Positions 48,601 through 56,221 are shown, counted from the first letter of the stretch. The stretch: 64,000 nt of DNA from Candidatus Gastranaerophilales bacterium (GCA_944323935.1 CALUUJ010000008.1:26053-90052); one strand, 5' to 3'. Numbers and translations: made by a program. Notes: generated by a model not told the origin, from the letters alone.

Positions 48601-48845
48601 GCGTCATTAATATTTATTTCAAACTCATGAGAAATCTCTTGGCTTTGAGGAATGTATCTAGCATCTCTTAGAACAAAGTTAATTTCCTTTACCCTTGATA
48701 AGTTTTCTTGCAACATAGAAAATACAGCAAGCGTTAATTTATCGTTTACTATATTTACAACGCAGCCTTCTTTTGTTGCTAAAACTTTATTAAATTCATC
48801 AATCAAGTTTGTAGTTTGCACTAATTTCCCTCTTGGCTTAAGCAT
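45669..48845 (-). CDS. SNF2-type helicase with degenerate phospholipase-D-like N-terminus
   Basis: 1058 residues. Superfamily 2 motor: Walker A DSVGLGKT at about 272-279, DESH at 361-364, LLLSATPVNN near 397-405, and the SNF2/RapA-like motif VI QRFGRIDRIGS at about 803-813. The first 150 residues look like a PLD nuclease half-domain: QIK at 122-124 stands where HxK is expected, then a conserved Asp, and GSSS at 138-141 for GSxN, so the catalytic His is missing. It resembles helicases that accompany DNA-modification defence systems. First gene of the operon; no clear Shine-Dalgarno. Confidence 0.85.
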   Translation of the reverse strand: MLKPRGKLVQTTNLIDEFNKVLATKEGCVVNIVNDKLTLAVFSMLQENLSRVKEINFVLRDARYIPQSQEISHEFEININDALFNSYDIIEKNTLTHFDKARAMYDFIKKHINIKRTTSSCQIKGNVLLVDNDFMIQGSSSLELSNKVKKSKVSDFNFDSIISSSMDKNQIEKANTTFSAIWNNPEYTQDYKEEVLKSLEYIYKEHSPEFLYYYTLHDLFSEQLDYGVERFERDNMNFKNTKIWNMLYDFQKDAVLSAIQKIHKYNGCIIADSVGLGKTFEALAIIKYFELRQDNVLVLTPAKLYDNWNSFKGAYKDSFLDETFNYKIMFHTDLSREKGESKSGYDLSRFDWSKYDLVVIDESHNFRNKTEKDEGFTRYQRLIQSVIKESKNTKVLLLSATPVNNSLADLRNQLYLITADKDDALEEYGINSIKNLLGRARGALNRWAIMPTKRKEELYDMLPPKFFKLLEMMTIARSRKHITTCYGTDKIGTFPEKLKPDTYTPHIDVEKCLLNFKTTNMRLEELKLAVYMPLSYVHPIHKPFYREKYKTTWAGLDVFYHEDREFITAKMHRFNLFKRLDSSVYAFAETLRRLLEKIDSYIEDIENGEFNPSTDDYDVSEGDTCLDYKYEIKVEHLDQEKFLMDLYFDKEQIEEIYEEAKTVLDEDRDNKLKTLREILHNKVKTTPYNNGNKKVLIFTAFADTSNYLYEALKDEFKADNISLAMVSGSDTPRCNFNPDKTKLDFNRVLSRFSPKSKLKSELPSEEQIDILIGTDCISEGQNLQDCDCVINYDIQWNPVSLIQRFGRIDRIGSTNTKIKMINFFPDMDLNEYLDLENRVKTKMVATNLVSTGDENVLSPEMNDINFRKKQLEKLKEEVIDIDEANDSVSLTDLNLNDYLFELSGYVKENPEVQKTPHGIYSVTNGEHKGVIFCFKHQNIETKPVNESSLYPYYLIYIGDNGEVLLGNNQARDLLKTFRQFCYKKSVVEEDLFKDFYKLTKDAKDMKLYSELLTKAVNSIQGKESEKSKQTIFSFEGFDNPFANETQDDFELISFLVLR

Positions 48846-48948
48846 AGCATGAACACAGAGGTTTTAACATTTTATTACAGACTAAACTATATTGAATTAA
48901 AATTATTAAGAAAACATTTATAAAATACATGTTATCAAGCTCTTCTGC

Positions 48949-48954
48949 TATAAT
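48949..48954 (+). promoter_or_regulatory. -10 box of leaderless tcmP
   Basis: Perfect TATAAT, 6 nt before the ATG at 48961; no Shine-Dalgarno and only a weak -35. Confidence 0.5.
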
Positions 48955-48960
48955 TATCGT

Positions 48961-50181
48961 ATGAAAAATATAGAATCTAAGCATTTTGAAATTCAAAACA
49001 AGCACACTGAATTAAAGCATAATTTGTTACAAAATACTTTGAATACTGCCGTTGGTATTGCAAATCATTTTGCAGGGCAAATTCCTTCTGCTACATATAC
49101 ATTTGTTGACCTTTTTGCAGGAAAAGGAATGTTTGACGATGGAACAAAAGGTTCACCAGTTATTGCTTTAGATGTTTTAAGCAATTATCTAAAATCTTCT
49201 CTTATAAAGAATTTCAAACAATTAAAAATTATTGCAATTGAAAAAGATGAAAACAATCAATCAGAATTGGAACAAAATATTGAAAATATTATGAAGTCAG
49301 ATGATGTTGCGAATCAAATTCTATTTTTAACAACAAATGGAGATTGGCAACATTATTCAAGCACCATTAAATCTCATTTGAAGACCTCTAACAGTGGATT
49401 TATATTTGCAGACCCTTTTTCAACACAATTAAATATGCAAAATTTAAAAAGCCTATTCAAGAATGTTAAATATCATGACGTTTTAATATTGATAAATAAT
49501 AATGCTTTAGAAAGAGTTTTAGGTTTAAGTGACGCAAAAAGTTTAAATACAATATGCGAATATTTTGATGTAGACAAAGATTTTGTACTAAAATTAAAAG
49601 AGTCTAATCTATCTAATGCAGCGGCTATTAGACATTTAATCAAAAAGTCTCTTGAAAATGTAGATAAAGACTATGTAATAAACATAGCATTACCGAGAAC
49701 AAGAAATGGTAAAATAGAAAATGGAGACAGATTCTACTTATGTTTATTAACAGGTTCTGTAGGAGTTTCTGATGCTTATTTAAAAACTTATGCTGAAATA
49801 AAAGGTAATAAGGAAATCCAAAATAATAATGGGCAAACGAGTTTATTTCAAGGAAATGTTGAATATGAATATTTTAATTTGTGCGAAACAATAAAAGCTA
49901 TAACAAAGAGAAATGAAATAATATCTTTATATGAGTTAATATCAATATTATACGATGATTTCTTTTCTTGGAAAAATGCAAATAGCAAAGAAATACCAAC
50001 TTCAATTAATTTAAGAACTTCTTTGAATATACTTTTAGAGAATAAAGAATTAGATGTATCATCAAATGATTTTATAGATAAAAGATGTAAACTTAAAAAG
50101 AAACTTACTACAGAGGCATTTTCTTCTAAATCAAATCTCTCTAAAGTAAATTTGGTTTATACTGGTAGCTCTTTCCATTGA
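48961..50181 (+). CDS. tcmP: Three-Cys-motif partner protein TcmP
   Basis: 406 residues. A SAM-methyltransferase-like motif FVDLFAGKGMFDDGTKGSP (about 48-66) and a second IFADPFS (about 148-154) in the place of the catalytic motif fit the TcmP family, known only as the genomic partner of DUF5131 proteins. The C-terminal third may be winged-helix-like. Its 3' end overlaps that of the DUF5131 gene by 25 bp, tail to tail. The pair is divergent from the type III operon. It is likely to act on nucleic acid, by inference only. Confidence 0.85.
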   Translation: MKNIESKHFEIQNKHTELKHNLLQNTLNTAVGIANHFAGQIPSATYTFVDLFAGKGMFDDGTKGSPVIALDVLSNYLKSSLIKNFKQLKIIAIEKDENNQSELEQNIENIMKSDDVANQILFLTTNGDWQHYSSTIKSHLKTSNSGFIFADPFSTQLNMQNLKSLFKNVKYHDVLILINNNALERVLGLSDAKSLNTICEYFDVDKDFVLKLKESNLSNAAAIRHLIKKSLENVDKDYVINIALPRTRNGKIENGDRFYLCLLTGSVGVSDAYLKTYAEIKGNKEIQNNNGQTSLFQGNVEYEYFNLCETIKAITKRNEIISLYELISILYDDFFSWKNANSKEIPTSINLRTSLNILLENKELDVSSNDFIDKRCKLKKKLTTEAFSSKSNLSKVNLVYTGSSFH

Positions 50182-50864
50182 CGCCCTTGAAGAGTACATC
50201 CTGCAACTTTCTTATTTACTCCACCCCATTGCTTAAAGAAAAATGGGATATTGTGTTCTATACAATTATCTCTTATTGAAGTAACCCAATTTTCTTTAAT
50301 AGGTCTTGCTCCCGGACCACTTTCACCTCCTACAATAACCCAGTTAATATTTTCTAATGATAAATCTTTTATTTCTGTTATCATTGGTTCTATTGATAAA
50401 TATTTAATATGAGCAGGAGTATTTATTAAATATGGAATACGTTGTTTTTGCTTTTCAGATTCAACTGTTACACCTAACCATATATTTGGTGTCCACTTTA
50501 ATTTTGGGGCTATTTCTTTAAGTCTTTCAGCTCTTTTGGTAAGAACTTGAAAAGTATGCCAATGAGCTTTATTCATTACTTCAAAAACTTTTATAATAAA
50601 CTCATCAGGAACATCTTTGTGAAACAAATCACTCATAGAACATACAAAAATAATTTGAGGTTTCTTCCAAGATAAAGGTTCGTTTAGGCATTTTTCGTGA
50701 GTTGTAACTTTAAAACAGTTTTTGTACTTTTCTTGTCCCATTGCATGTAAACGTCTTGCCATCCTTTCGGCATAACAATGTTGACAACCTTCACTAATTT
50801 TTGTACATCCTGTTACGGGATTCCATGTGGATTCAGTCCACTCTATTTTAGACTTTTCTGCCAT
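50157..50864 (-). CDS. DUF5131 (phage Gp37/Gp68) three-Cys-motif protein
   Basis: 235 residues. Radical-SAM-like Cys20-x6-Cys27-x2-Cys30 in NPVTGCTKISEGCQHCYAER, then FVCSMSDLFHKDVP, IWLGVTVES and GGESGPGARPI, all typical of the family. It may hold a [4Fe-4S] cluster and use SAM. It pairs with TcmP, which it overlaps at the 3' end. TATAAT on the - strand ends 6 nt before the ATG and there is no Shine-Dalgarno, the same arrangement as tcmP. Confidence 0.9.
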   Translation of the reverse strand: MAEKSKIEWTESTWNPVTGCTKISEGCQHCYAERMARRLHAMGQEKYKNCFKVTTHEKCLNEPLSWKKPQIIFVCSMSDLFHKDVPDEFIIKVFEVMNKAHWHTFQVLTKRAERLKEIAPKLKWTPNIWLGVTVESEKQKQRIPYLINTPAHIKYLSIEPMITEIKDLSLENINWVIVGGESGPGARPIKENWVTSIRDNCIEHNIPFFFKQWGGVNKKVAGCTLQGRQWKELPV

Positions 50865-50870
50865 AATACA

Positions 50871-50876
50871 ATTATA
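50871..50876 (-). promoter_or_regulatory. -10 box of leaderless DUF5131 gene
   Basis: TATAAT on the - strand, 6 nt before the ATG (50864-50862); TTGCAG lies 19 bp upstream. Confidence 0.5.
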
Positions 50877-51033
50877 TTATATTAAACCTTTGTATCTGCA
50901 ACCATTCAAATATATTAGAAATATCCTACTGTATTTAATTTTTCTACTTACCTCATTTTCATTGTGTATTGCATAATATAAAATAAACTACTTTTCTTTT
51001 ATTTTCGTTATACTGAATAAAAAGGAGTTGTGT

Positions 51034-51444
51034 ATGAAGAAATTTTTAGTTTTATTGTTAATGTTATTCTTTGCAAATGTTGCTTTTGCAGTGAATTCTT
51101 ATGACCGTTATGGGCAAAAGACTGGTTCTTATAGGCAAACAACTTCAGGCTACAATTCATATGATAGATATGGTTCTAAAACTGGCTCGTATAAGGAAAC
51201 ATCCTCTGGTTATAACAAGTATGATAAATATGGACAAAAGACAGGAAGCTATAAAAAGACATCTTCTGGGTATAATTCCTATGATAGGTATGGACAGAAA
51301 ACTGGTAGTTACAAGACAAATTCTAACGGTGTAACTACAAAATATGATAAGTACGGGCAAAAAGTAGGTTCATTCAAAAAGGACTCTTCTGGTAGAATTA
51401 CCGAATATGACAAATACGGCAGAAAAGTCGGTAGCTATAAGTAA
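51034..51444 (+). CDS. Secreted Tyr/Gly-rich repeat protein
   Basis: 136 residues from the ATG at 51034 (AAAGGAG upstream). A clear signal peptide (MKKFLVLLLMLFFANVAFA) is followed by about six units of 20 residues with the core YD[RK]YG.K.GS[YF], the last one partial. The first four units are nearly identical at DNA level. Nothing else is present, so the mature protein is all repeat, very basic, Tyr- and Gly-rich, possibly an adhesive or structural surface peptide. Compare RHS/YD-type beta repeats. It has no close neighbour in its direction. Confidence 0.75.
   Translation: MKKFLVLLLMLFFANVAFAVNSYDRYGQKTGSYRQTTSGYNSYDRYGSKTGSYKETSSGYNKYDKYGQKTGSYKKTSSGYNSYDRYGQKTGSYKTNSNGVTTKYDKYGQKVGSFKKDSSGRITEYDKYGRKVGSYK
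51095..51440 (+). repeat. In-gene tandem repeats of about 60 bp
   Basis: Approximately six 60-63-bp units coding for the YDRYGQKTGSY core. The spacing is in frame, and similarity declines toward the 3' end. Confidence 0.75.
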
Positions 51445-51568
51445 TAGATATTCAAAACATTAAACGAGAGCCTGCTAGAATCGTTTTTAAGAAGGTTTGT
51501 ATTCGCTTTGTATAATTTCTCCAGCTCAAAACACATGCCAGCCTTATAAGGCGAGCCAGGAGCTGCTT

Positions 51569-52621
51569 TTAGATATTAAACTTATTATAGAGTTCATTAT
51601 AATAAATTCCTAAAGTTTGTTGTTGAATAGTTTTTATTGCTCTATGAAATTTATCTTTATATCCAATTTCTGTAAATAATGGTTCAAAAGCCATTAAATC
51701 TATTTCATTGTATTCTTCTACAAGGTCTTTTATTATCGGAATATACTTATTGTTAGATTCTTCGATATCTTCGATAGTATCAAAAAACACATATTTTCTA
51801 AGTTCTTCAGTATAAAACTCATCTAATTTATTATATAGAGTTCCTTCTTCCAGTAAATAAATAAGCGTAGATATTCTTAGTTCATTTTCTTCTTTTAAAT
51901 TAAGCAAGAAATGTGTTATCCGTTTAATATTTGCAGTATATTTGTATCTTTGCTCACATCTTAGAATATTTAGTCCGTGTAAATTATCAAGGTACAACCT
52001 TCCCTTATTTCTTTCATAATTCAAAGAAGGAATTTGAGCAATTTCTTCACTTGTAAGCCAAATATTATCAATAAATCTAGCATTTTTAGTTTTGCTTTGG
52101 ATTTGCTTTATTTTGTCATAAAAAGTAATTTTCCTATTTAAGTTTCTACAATTGGAAGCTTTTTTTCTTTTTAATGGACTTAAGACCAAACTAGAGTTAT
52201 TAATATCAGAATTTTCATCATTAACCTTATATGGATATTTAAACTTTCTACCGTATAGAGCTTTAATATAAGTTTTTACAGGATTTTCTACAATAAGGTT
52301 CTTTGTAATATCAATCCAAGTTACATTACACTCCCCTAAAAAGTGGTAAATATATTGCAAAAGCCTAAGGAATTTCTTTTCATCAATCATATCGAGATTT
52401 AAATTTGGTTTCTTTGAATTTTCTACAGTTACTTCATCTAAGTATCTGGCAGGATTAAAATCAACCCTGAAAAACTTCTTGTCAAAATTAACATTAAATG
52501 CATTCTCTAGAAAATGTTTCTGTAATTCATTTTTTAATTCTTGTTGCAATACATAAGGAGTATCAATAAAGTCTATTCTCTTTGAAAACCTTATTCTATC
52601 AATCAAAATATTACCAAACAA
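51569..52621 (-). CDS. Hypothetical protein, possibly a replication initiator
   Basis: 350 residues, TTG start at 52621 overlapping the previous gene by 11 nt, with GGAG and AGGAG just before. Basic. It has FRVDFNPARY near residue 50, NRKITFYDKIKQIQ near 165 and LNILRCEQRYK near 215; a 'YDK ... LR.E.R' spacing is reminiscent of phage II/X-type replication initiators, but the match is weak. It is the last gene of the right-hand minus-strand operon. The role remains unknown. Confidence 0.55.
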   Translation of the reverse strand: MFGNILIDRIRFSKRIDFIDTPYVLQQELKNELQKHFLENAFNVNFDKKFFRVDFNPARYLDEVTVENSKKPNLNLDMIDEKKFLRLLQYIYHFLGECNVTWIDITKNLIVENPVKTYIKALYGRKFKYPYKVNDENSDINNSSLVLSPLKRKKASNCRNLNRKITFYDKIKQIQSKTKNARFIDNIWLTSEEIAQIPSLNYERNKGRLYLDNLHGLNILRCEQRYKYTANIKRITHFLLNLKEENELRISTLIYLLEEGTLYNKLDEFYTEELRKYVFFDTIEDIEESNNKYIPIIKDLVEEYNEIDLMAFEPLFTEIGYKDKFHRAIKTIQQQTLGIYYNELYNKFNI

Positions 52622-54179
52622 TTCTCCACAACTCCTCTCTCATCTTATCTATCAACCTATCTTTCTTTTTTGCAAGGCTTGTTTCAATGTCTTTATATAG
52701 CTTTCTAAATTCAGCTTTTTGTACTTTATCAGTTGTCTTAAAATACTTATTGAGAATTGTTGTTAATTCTTCCTCATTCGGTCTTTTATGTATTGCTAAA
52801 AGTATCACTGATAATAACTTTGGAACTAATCCATGAGTCTTTACACCTTTATATTTCTCAAGGTAAGCTTGTAGTTCAGTATAATAAGACTTTATTTCTA
52901 AGTCTTTTGAATAATTTAGACACGTTCTGAATAAATAGATTATAGGCTGCATTATAGATAATCCATAGGCATACATATTATTGAGATTTATATTGACCTC
53001 TGGGTTAGTATCTGAGCTATATATCCTTCCCAATGGATACTGTCCCGAAATAGTGAGTTCAAAAAATGCTTTATTATCATTACTTCCTCTCATAATTGTT
53101 AATAAAATATCTATATGTTTGTCGTTTTTAACTTCGCCTATTCTTTTATCAATGCATATTGCACCTTGATATTCCTGTTTATATGCTTCAGTTAAGAAAT
53201 CTGAATTCTTTATTTTAAAGGTAATTTGTTGTCTTTCTTTTGTGCCAGAATCTGATAAATATTTATTGTCTTTAGTCTTAAATCCTTTTAATTCCTCATA
53301 AAATTCTCCATAGCTTCTATTAAGTTCCAATTGTAGGAACATTTTCATGCCAGTAAAAACGGCTAGTGTTATTACCTTGTAGAACTTGATAAAATAAGCT
53401 TCTTCATCTTCTTGTGAAATATTACAAATATGAGTAAATACAAGTAGCATATATAGTTCCCAATACATTCTTATATAGTCAAGAATAAAGATTTCTCTAT
53501 CATCATGAGGATTGAAGTTAAAGTTATCAGGAGTTATACCAAAATGAATAGACCTAAAAGAATCAACATTAAAAGTAAAAATGATATTATCCAGTTTTGA
53601 ATGGTTTTTATTCTTGGCTTGTGCTTTTTTAATGTAATAAGAAACAATGCTATTAATTGAACCATCTTTGTAGTAGTTGATGAAACTTGTTACTACATCT
53701 TCATCAAAGTAACTAAATGGTCTTTGGTTTAAGTCTTTTACAGTATCAATATATTTGTAAACAACACGTTTTAATTCATTAACATCTAAAGGTACTTTAT
53801 GTTTACCTCTATATCTTAACTTATTAATTAAGGTTTGATATTCTATTTTACCTTTCAGTATTTGTTTTATATTGTTATATCCAAATACAATAGATAATTC
53901 CCTATATGCATTAGGAGGATTAATAAGATTAATAATACATCTTTCTTCTTTATCTATTATTTTATTATTATCATGGTTTAAGTTATGTACATTAAGAAAT
54001 ATATTATTTGTTATAGGATGATTATTTATTTCTGCATCTTCTAAATCTTCATCAGCTATATCTTCAAACTTAAATGAGTTCTCAAAGTCATCTTCAAGAA
54101 ACACATATTGCATATATTCAAGGCTTTTTGAGATATTATTAGCATAATTGCTATTTGAGCTAAGCTCCAGATTCTCCAT
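52611..54179 (-). CDS. Large hypothetical protein of the mobile element
   Basis: 522 residues, AAGGGA before the ATG. Asn/Asp-rich N-terminus of about 80 residues, then a long mixed region with aromatic, partly hydrophobic stretches (YIRMYWELYMLLVFTHI, about 240-256) and a basic C-terminus (SLAKKKDRLIDKMREELW). No motif recognised. It overlaps the following gene by 11 nt, so the two are coupled, as expected of partners. Confidence 0.6.
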   Translation of the reverse strand: MENLELSSNSNYANNISKSLEYMQYVFLEDDFENSFKFEDIADEDLEDAEINNHPITNNIFLNVHNLNHDNNKIIDKEERCIINLINPPNAYRELSIVFGYNNIKQILKGKIEYQTLINKLRYRGKHKVPLDVNELKRVVYKYIDTVKDLNQRPFSYFDEDVVTSFINYYKDGSINSIVSYYIKKAQAKNKNHSKLDNIIFTFNVDSFRSIHFGITPDNFNFNPHDDREIFILDYIRMYWELYMLLVFTHICNISQEDEEAYFIKFYKVITLAVFTGMKMFLQLELNRSYGEFYEELKGFKTKDNKYLSDSGTKERQQITFKIKNSDFLTEAYKQEYQGAICIDKRIGEVKNDKHIDILLTIMRGSNDNKAFFELTISGQYPLGRIYSSDTNPEVNINLNNMYAYGLSIMQPIIYLFRTCLNYSKDLEIKSYYTELQAYLEKYKGVKTHGLVPKLLSVILLAIHKRPNEEELTTILNKYFKTTDKVQKAEFRKLYKDIETSLAKKKDRLIDKMREELWRIVW

Positions 54180-54228
54180 TATATAATTCCCTTCTGATTC
54201 TCTACTTTACCCATTCAAAAGAGAAGGG

Positions 54229-54260
54229 AGGAGTGATGGAGAATCTTTCATCACTCCTTT
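54229..54260 (-). terminator. Hairpin between two operon genes (terminator or attenuator)
   Basis: GGAGTGATG / CATCACTCC with a 10-nt loop, extended imperfectly to about 15 bp; T-rich sequence follows on the - strand. It may reduce transcription from the four upstream genes into the 522-residue gene. Confidence 0.55.
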
Positions 54261-54276
54261 CCTTAAAATATAATCA

Positions 54277-54735
54277 TCAGTAATTACAGCATTCTTCAAT
54301 TTCTTCTTTAAATCGTCTTTCTCTGGCTGCCCTTTGTGCTTCCCAAAGTTCTTTCCACGTAGGTTCTGTGGAAGATGTCTTTTCTCCTTCTTGGAGAGGT
54401 CTATCTTCTCTAATTACTTCAATTTTCGTCATATACTTTAATGTGTAATCAGTAACTTTAGTTTTATAACCTTTTTTGTAAGAACCTACTCTAGCGTTGA
54501 AGGTTATAACATCACCTTCTTTTAAATCGAGATTTTTTAATTGTTGACCTACAGTTTTCCATAAGTGGTCTGTTACTAATTCTTCATTATCATCTGTAAG
54601 TAAATATAAGTCTTTTAACAGAATGGTTCTTTCAGGAAAGCCTTTATGGTCATTAGATTTAATGCCCATTCTTCCAACAGTAGCTCTATATCTTTCTCTG
54701 GTTTTATTACCGATTTCTTTTACTTTATTTCTCAT
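54277..54735 (-). CDS. Small protein related to the 55050-55718 gene product
   Basis: 152 residues. Start: two ATG codons follow GGAGG; the second (54735) has the better spacing. The core RATVGRMGIKS ... ILLKDLYLL ... LKNLDLKEGDVITFNARV has the same order as KAMVGKISFDN ... LYLKNLKIK ... KKMFLKEDDVLTFEAHV in the gene two places upstream. Both look like an OB-fold-like beta barrel, so nucleic-acid binding is possible. C-terminal tail is Glu/Arg-rich and helical. No named family. Confidence 0.58.
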   Translation of the reverse strand: MRNKVKEIGNKTRERYRATVGRMGIKSNDHKGFPERTILLKDLYLLTDDNEELVTDHLWKTVGQQLKNLDLKEGDVITFNARVGSYKKGYKTKVTDYTLKYMTKIEVIREDRPLQEGEKTSSTEPTWKELWEAQRAARERRFKEEIEECCNY

Positions 54736-55057
54736 CATAACCTCCACATTCTTCAATGTAGGTTATTAATACAGGAATTGTGTGCCCTAGAGCAGTAAAA
54801 ACTATGTCTGAACTTTGAACGTCATATTTTTTTGCGATAACGTTCACTAATTCCACAGTATCTAAAGGTAAATTTATAACCATATCAGATTTTGGTGAAT
54901 TACTTGTAGATAATGAATCTTTATCAAGATTAAATATGTTGATAAAATCAGAAATTGAGCCTGCTATAAATTTATTTATTTCTATATATCCTTCTTTCTC
55001 GTACTCGTTCAATAAAATTACAAGCCAATTTGGAAGTGAGATTTTAACTTTATGCAT
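54725..55057 (-). CDS. Tandem ribbon-helix-helix-like protein
   Basis: 110 residues, GGAGGT before the ATG. Two similar segments, KVKISLPNWLVILLNEYEKEG (about 3-23) and DMVINLPLDTVELVNVIAKKY (about 58-78), each have a short beta strand followed by a helix, as in ribbon-helix-helix DNA-binding proteins. It could be the operon's own repressor acting at the inverted repeats near 56222-56284. It overlaps genes on both sides. Confidence 0.5.
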   Translation of the reverse strand: MHKVKISLPNWLVILLNEYEKEGYIEINKFIAGSISDFINIFNLDKDSLSTSNSPKSDMVINLPLDTVELVNVIAKKYDVQSSDIVFTALGHTIPVLITYIEECGGYDEK

Positions 55058-55718
55058 TATGTCTTACCTCCGTTTTTGTCTTAAGAGCAATAATATTACT
55101 TAAGTGCTTTAACTCTCTACTTTCAAAAAACATACTTCGTGGTTCAAGAAGACGTTTAAAATTCCCATCTTCAGAAGTATGAAACTCAAAAAAACTTTCA
55201 TATTTCATATCAAAAGTTTTTCTATCAAAATACTCTACATAATTATTATGCCAACAACAATAATGCTTTGAAAATATGTCATTATACATATATACAGTAA
55301 TATTTCTATTATAACTTTGGGGTAAAACTGCATGTGGTTCACAATGAAGTTTATTAAAGCTAATATCGTGATAACCTTCAATTTGGTCAAATTCTACGTC
55401 CCTACTTACGACATGGGCTTCAAAAGTCAGAACATCATCTTCCTTTAAAAACATTTTTTTTAACTTTTTACCCATCTTGACCCTAATAGCATTACCAGAA
55501 CTCTCGACATTAAACCAAATATTATCTATTTTAATTTTTAAATTCTTTAAATATAAGTATTGATTTTGCTTACCAGCGTCCGTATTGTTGTCAAAACTTA
55601 TTTTACCGACCATTGCTTTAAACTTCTTTTTTTCTATTGGCAGTTCGTGTAAGTTTATGATTCTATGTTCATTAATTAACTTTATTTTATCAGTTTGTTT
55701 TAACAAATTATTTAACAT
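55050..55718 (-). CDS. Hypothetical protein with OB-like core
   Basis: 222 residues, GAGGT before the ATG, overlapping the previous gene by 11 nt. Residues about 32-110 are alignable by eye with the 54277-54735 product. The C-terminal 100 residues hold several His, Cys and Trp residues (FSKHYCCWHNNYVEYF) that could bind metal. No family recognised. Confidence 0.57.
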   Translation of the reverse strand: MLNNLLKQTDKIKLINEHRIINLHELPIEKKKFKAMVGKISFDNNTDAGKQNQYLYLKNLKIKIDNIWFNVESSGNAIRVKMGKKLKKMFLKEDDVLTFEAHVVSRDVEFDQIEGYHDISFNKLHCEPHAVLPQSYNRNITVYMYNDIFSKHYCCWHNNYVEYFDRKTFDMKYESFFEFHTSEDGNFKRLLEPRSMFFESRELKHLSNIIALKTKTEVRHNA

Positions 55719-56187
55719 TATTTACCTCTTTTCTAATTTCTTTTTCTAATTTTCTAAATAGTTGTCTTTGCTTCTTGATTTGGGGTTCTGGTATTCTTTT
55801 CTCTTTTTGCACGCAATTATTGGAGAATAATATATGCCAATAATCCATACTTAGATTTTCGGCTAAATCTCCCCTTGACGAACGAATTGTAATACCTTCA
55901 TCAACTAACGCAAGGTCTTTAATTCTTCTTATTAGTCTGGCAATTTTATTCACTAAAATTGTTGAGCAATTTTTAGAAGAATTAAGAAAAGTGCCCCTTT
56001 CTTTAATTTCCTTTCTACTCAAACCCATCGCTGACTCACTATCAGTAAATTCTGCTACAATTTTAAGATTATTCTTATTAGCATAATCTCTAAGAATTTT
56101 TTGTTGTTGTTCAAGAGAATAATCTTCTCTTACTTGTTTCTGATTTGTTACTCTCATATACGTAACAACTTGTGTTTTTTTGGTCAT
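55708..56187 (-). CDS. Resolvase-fold protein lacking the catalytic serine
   Basis: 159 residues, first gene of the right-hand operon, AAGGAAGG before the ATG. VVTYMRVTNQKQVREDYSLEQQQ aligns with the start of serine recombinases (VSYVRVSSDDQ in the integrase of this element), but the nucleophilic Ser is Thr. The DRLSR motif is also altered (NKIARLIRRI). There is no full DNA-binding C-terminus, only a basic helix. It is probably inactive as a recombinase and may work as a regulator or accessory factor. Confidence 0.65.
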   Translation of the reverse strand: MTKKTQVVTYMRVTNQKQVREDYSLEQQQKILRDYANKNNLKIVAEFTDSESAMGLSRKEIKERGTFLNSSKNCSTILVNKIARLIRRIKDLALVDEGITIRSSRGDLAENLSMDYWHILFSNNCVQKEKRIPEPQIKKQRQLFRKLEKEIRKEVNNVK

Positions 56188-56221
56188 AGTTCCTTCCTTT
56201 TTTTATTTTTTTTACCAATTC

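Noticed and set aside
51095..51440. CRISPR-like repeat array
   Set aside because: The units are in-frame coding repeats with no distinct spacers, preceded by a signal peptide and ribosome-binding site.
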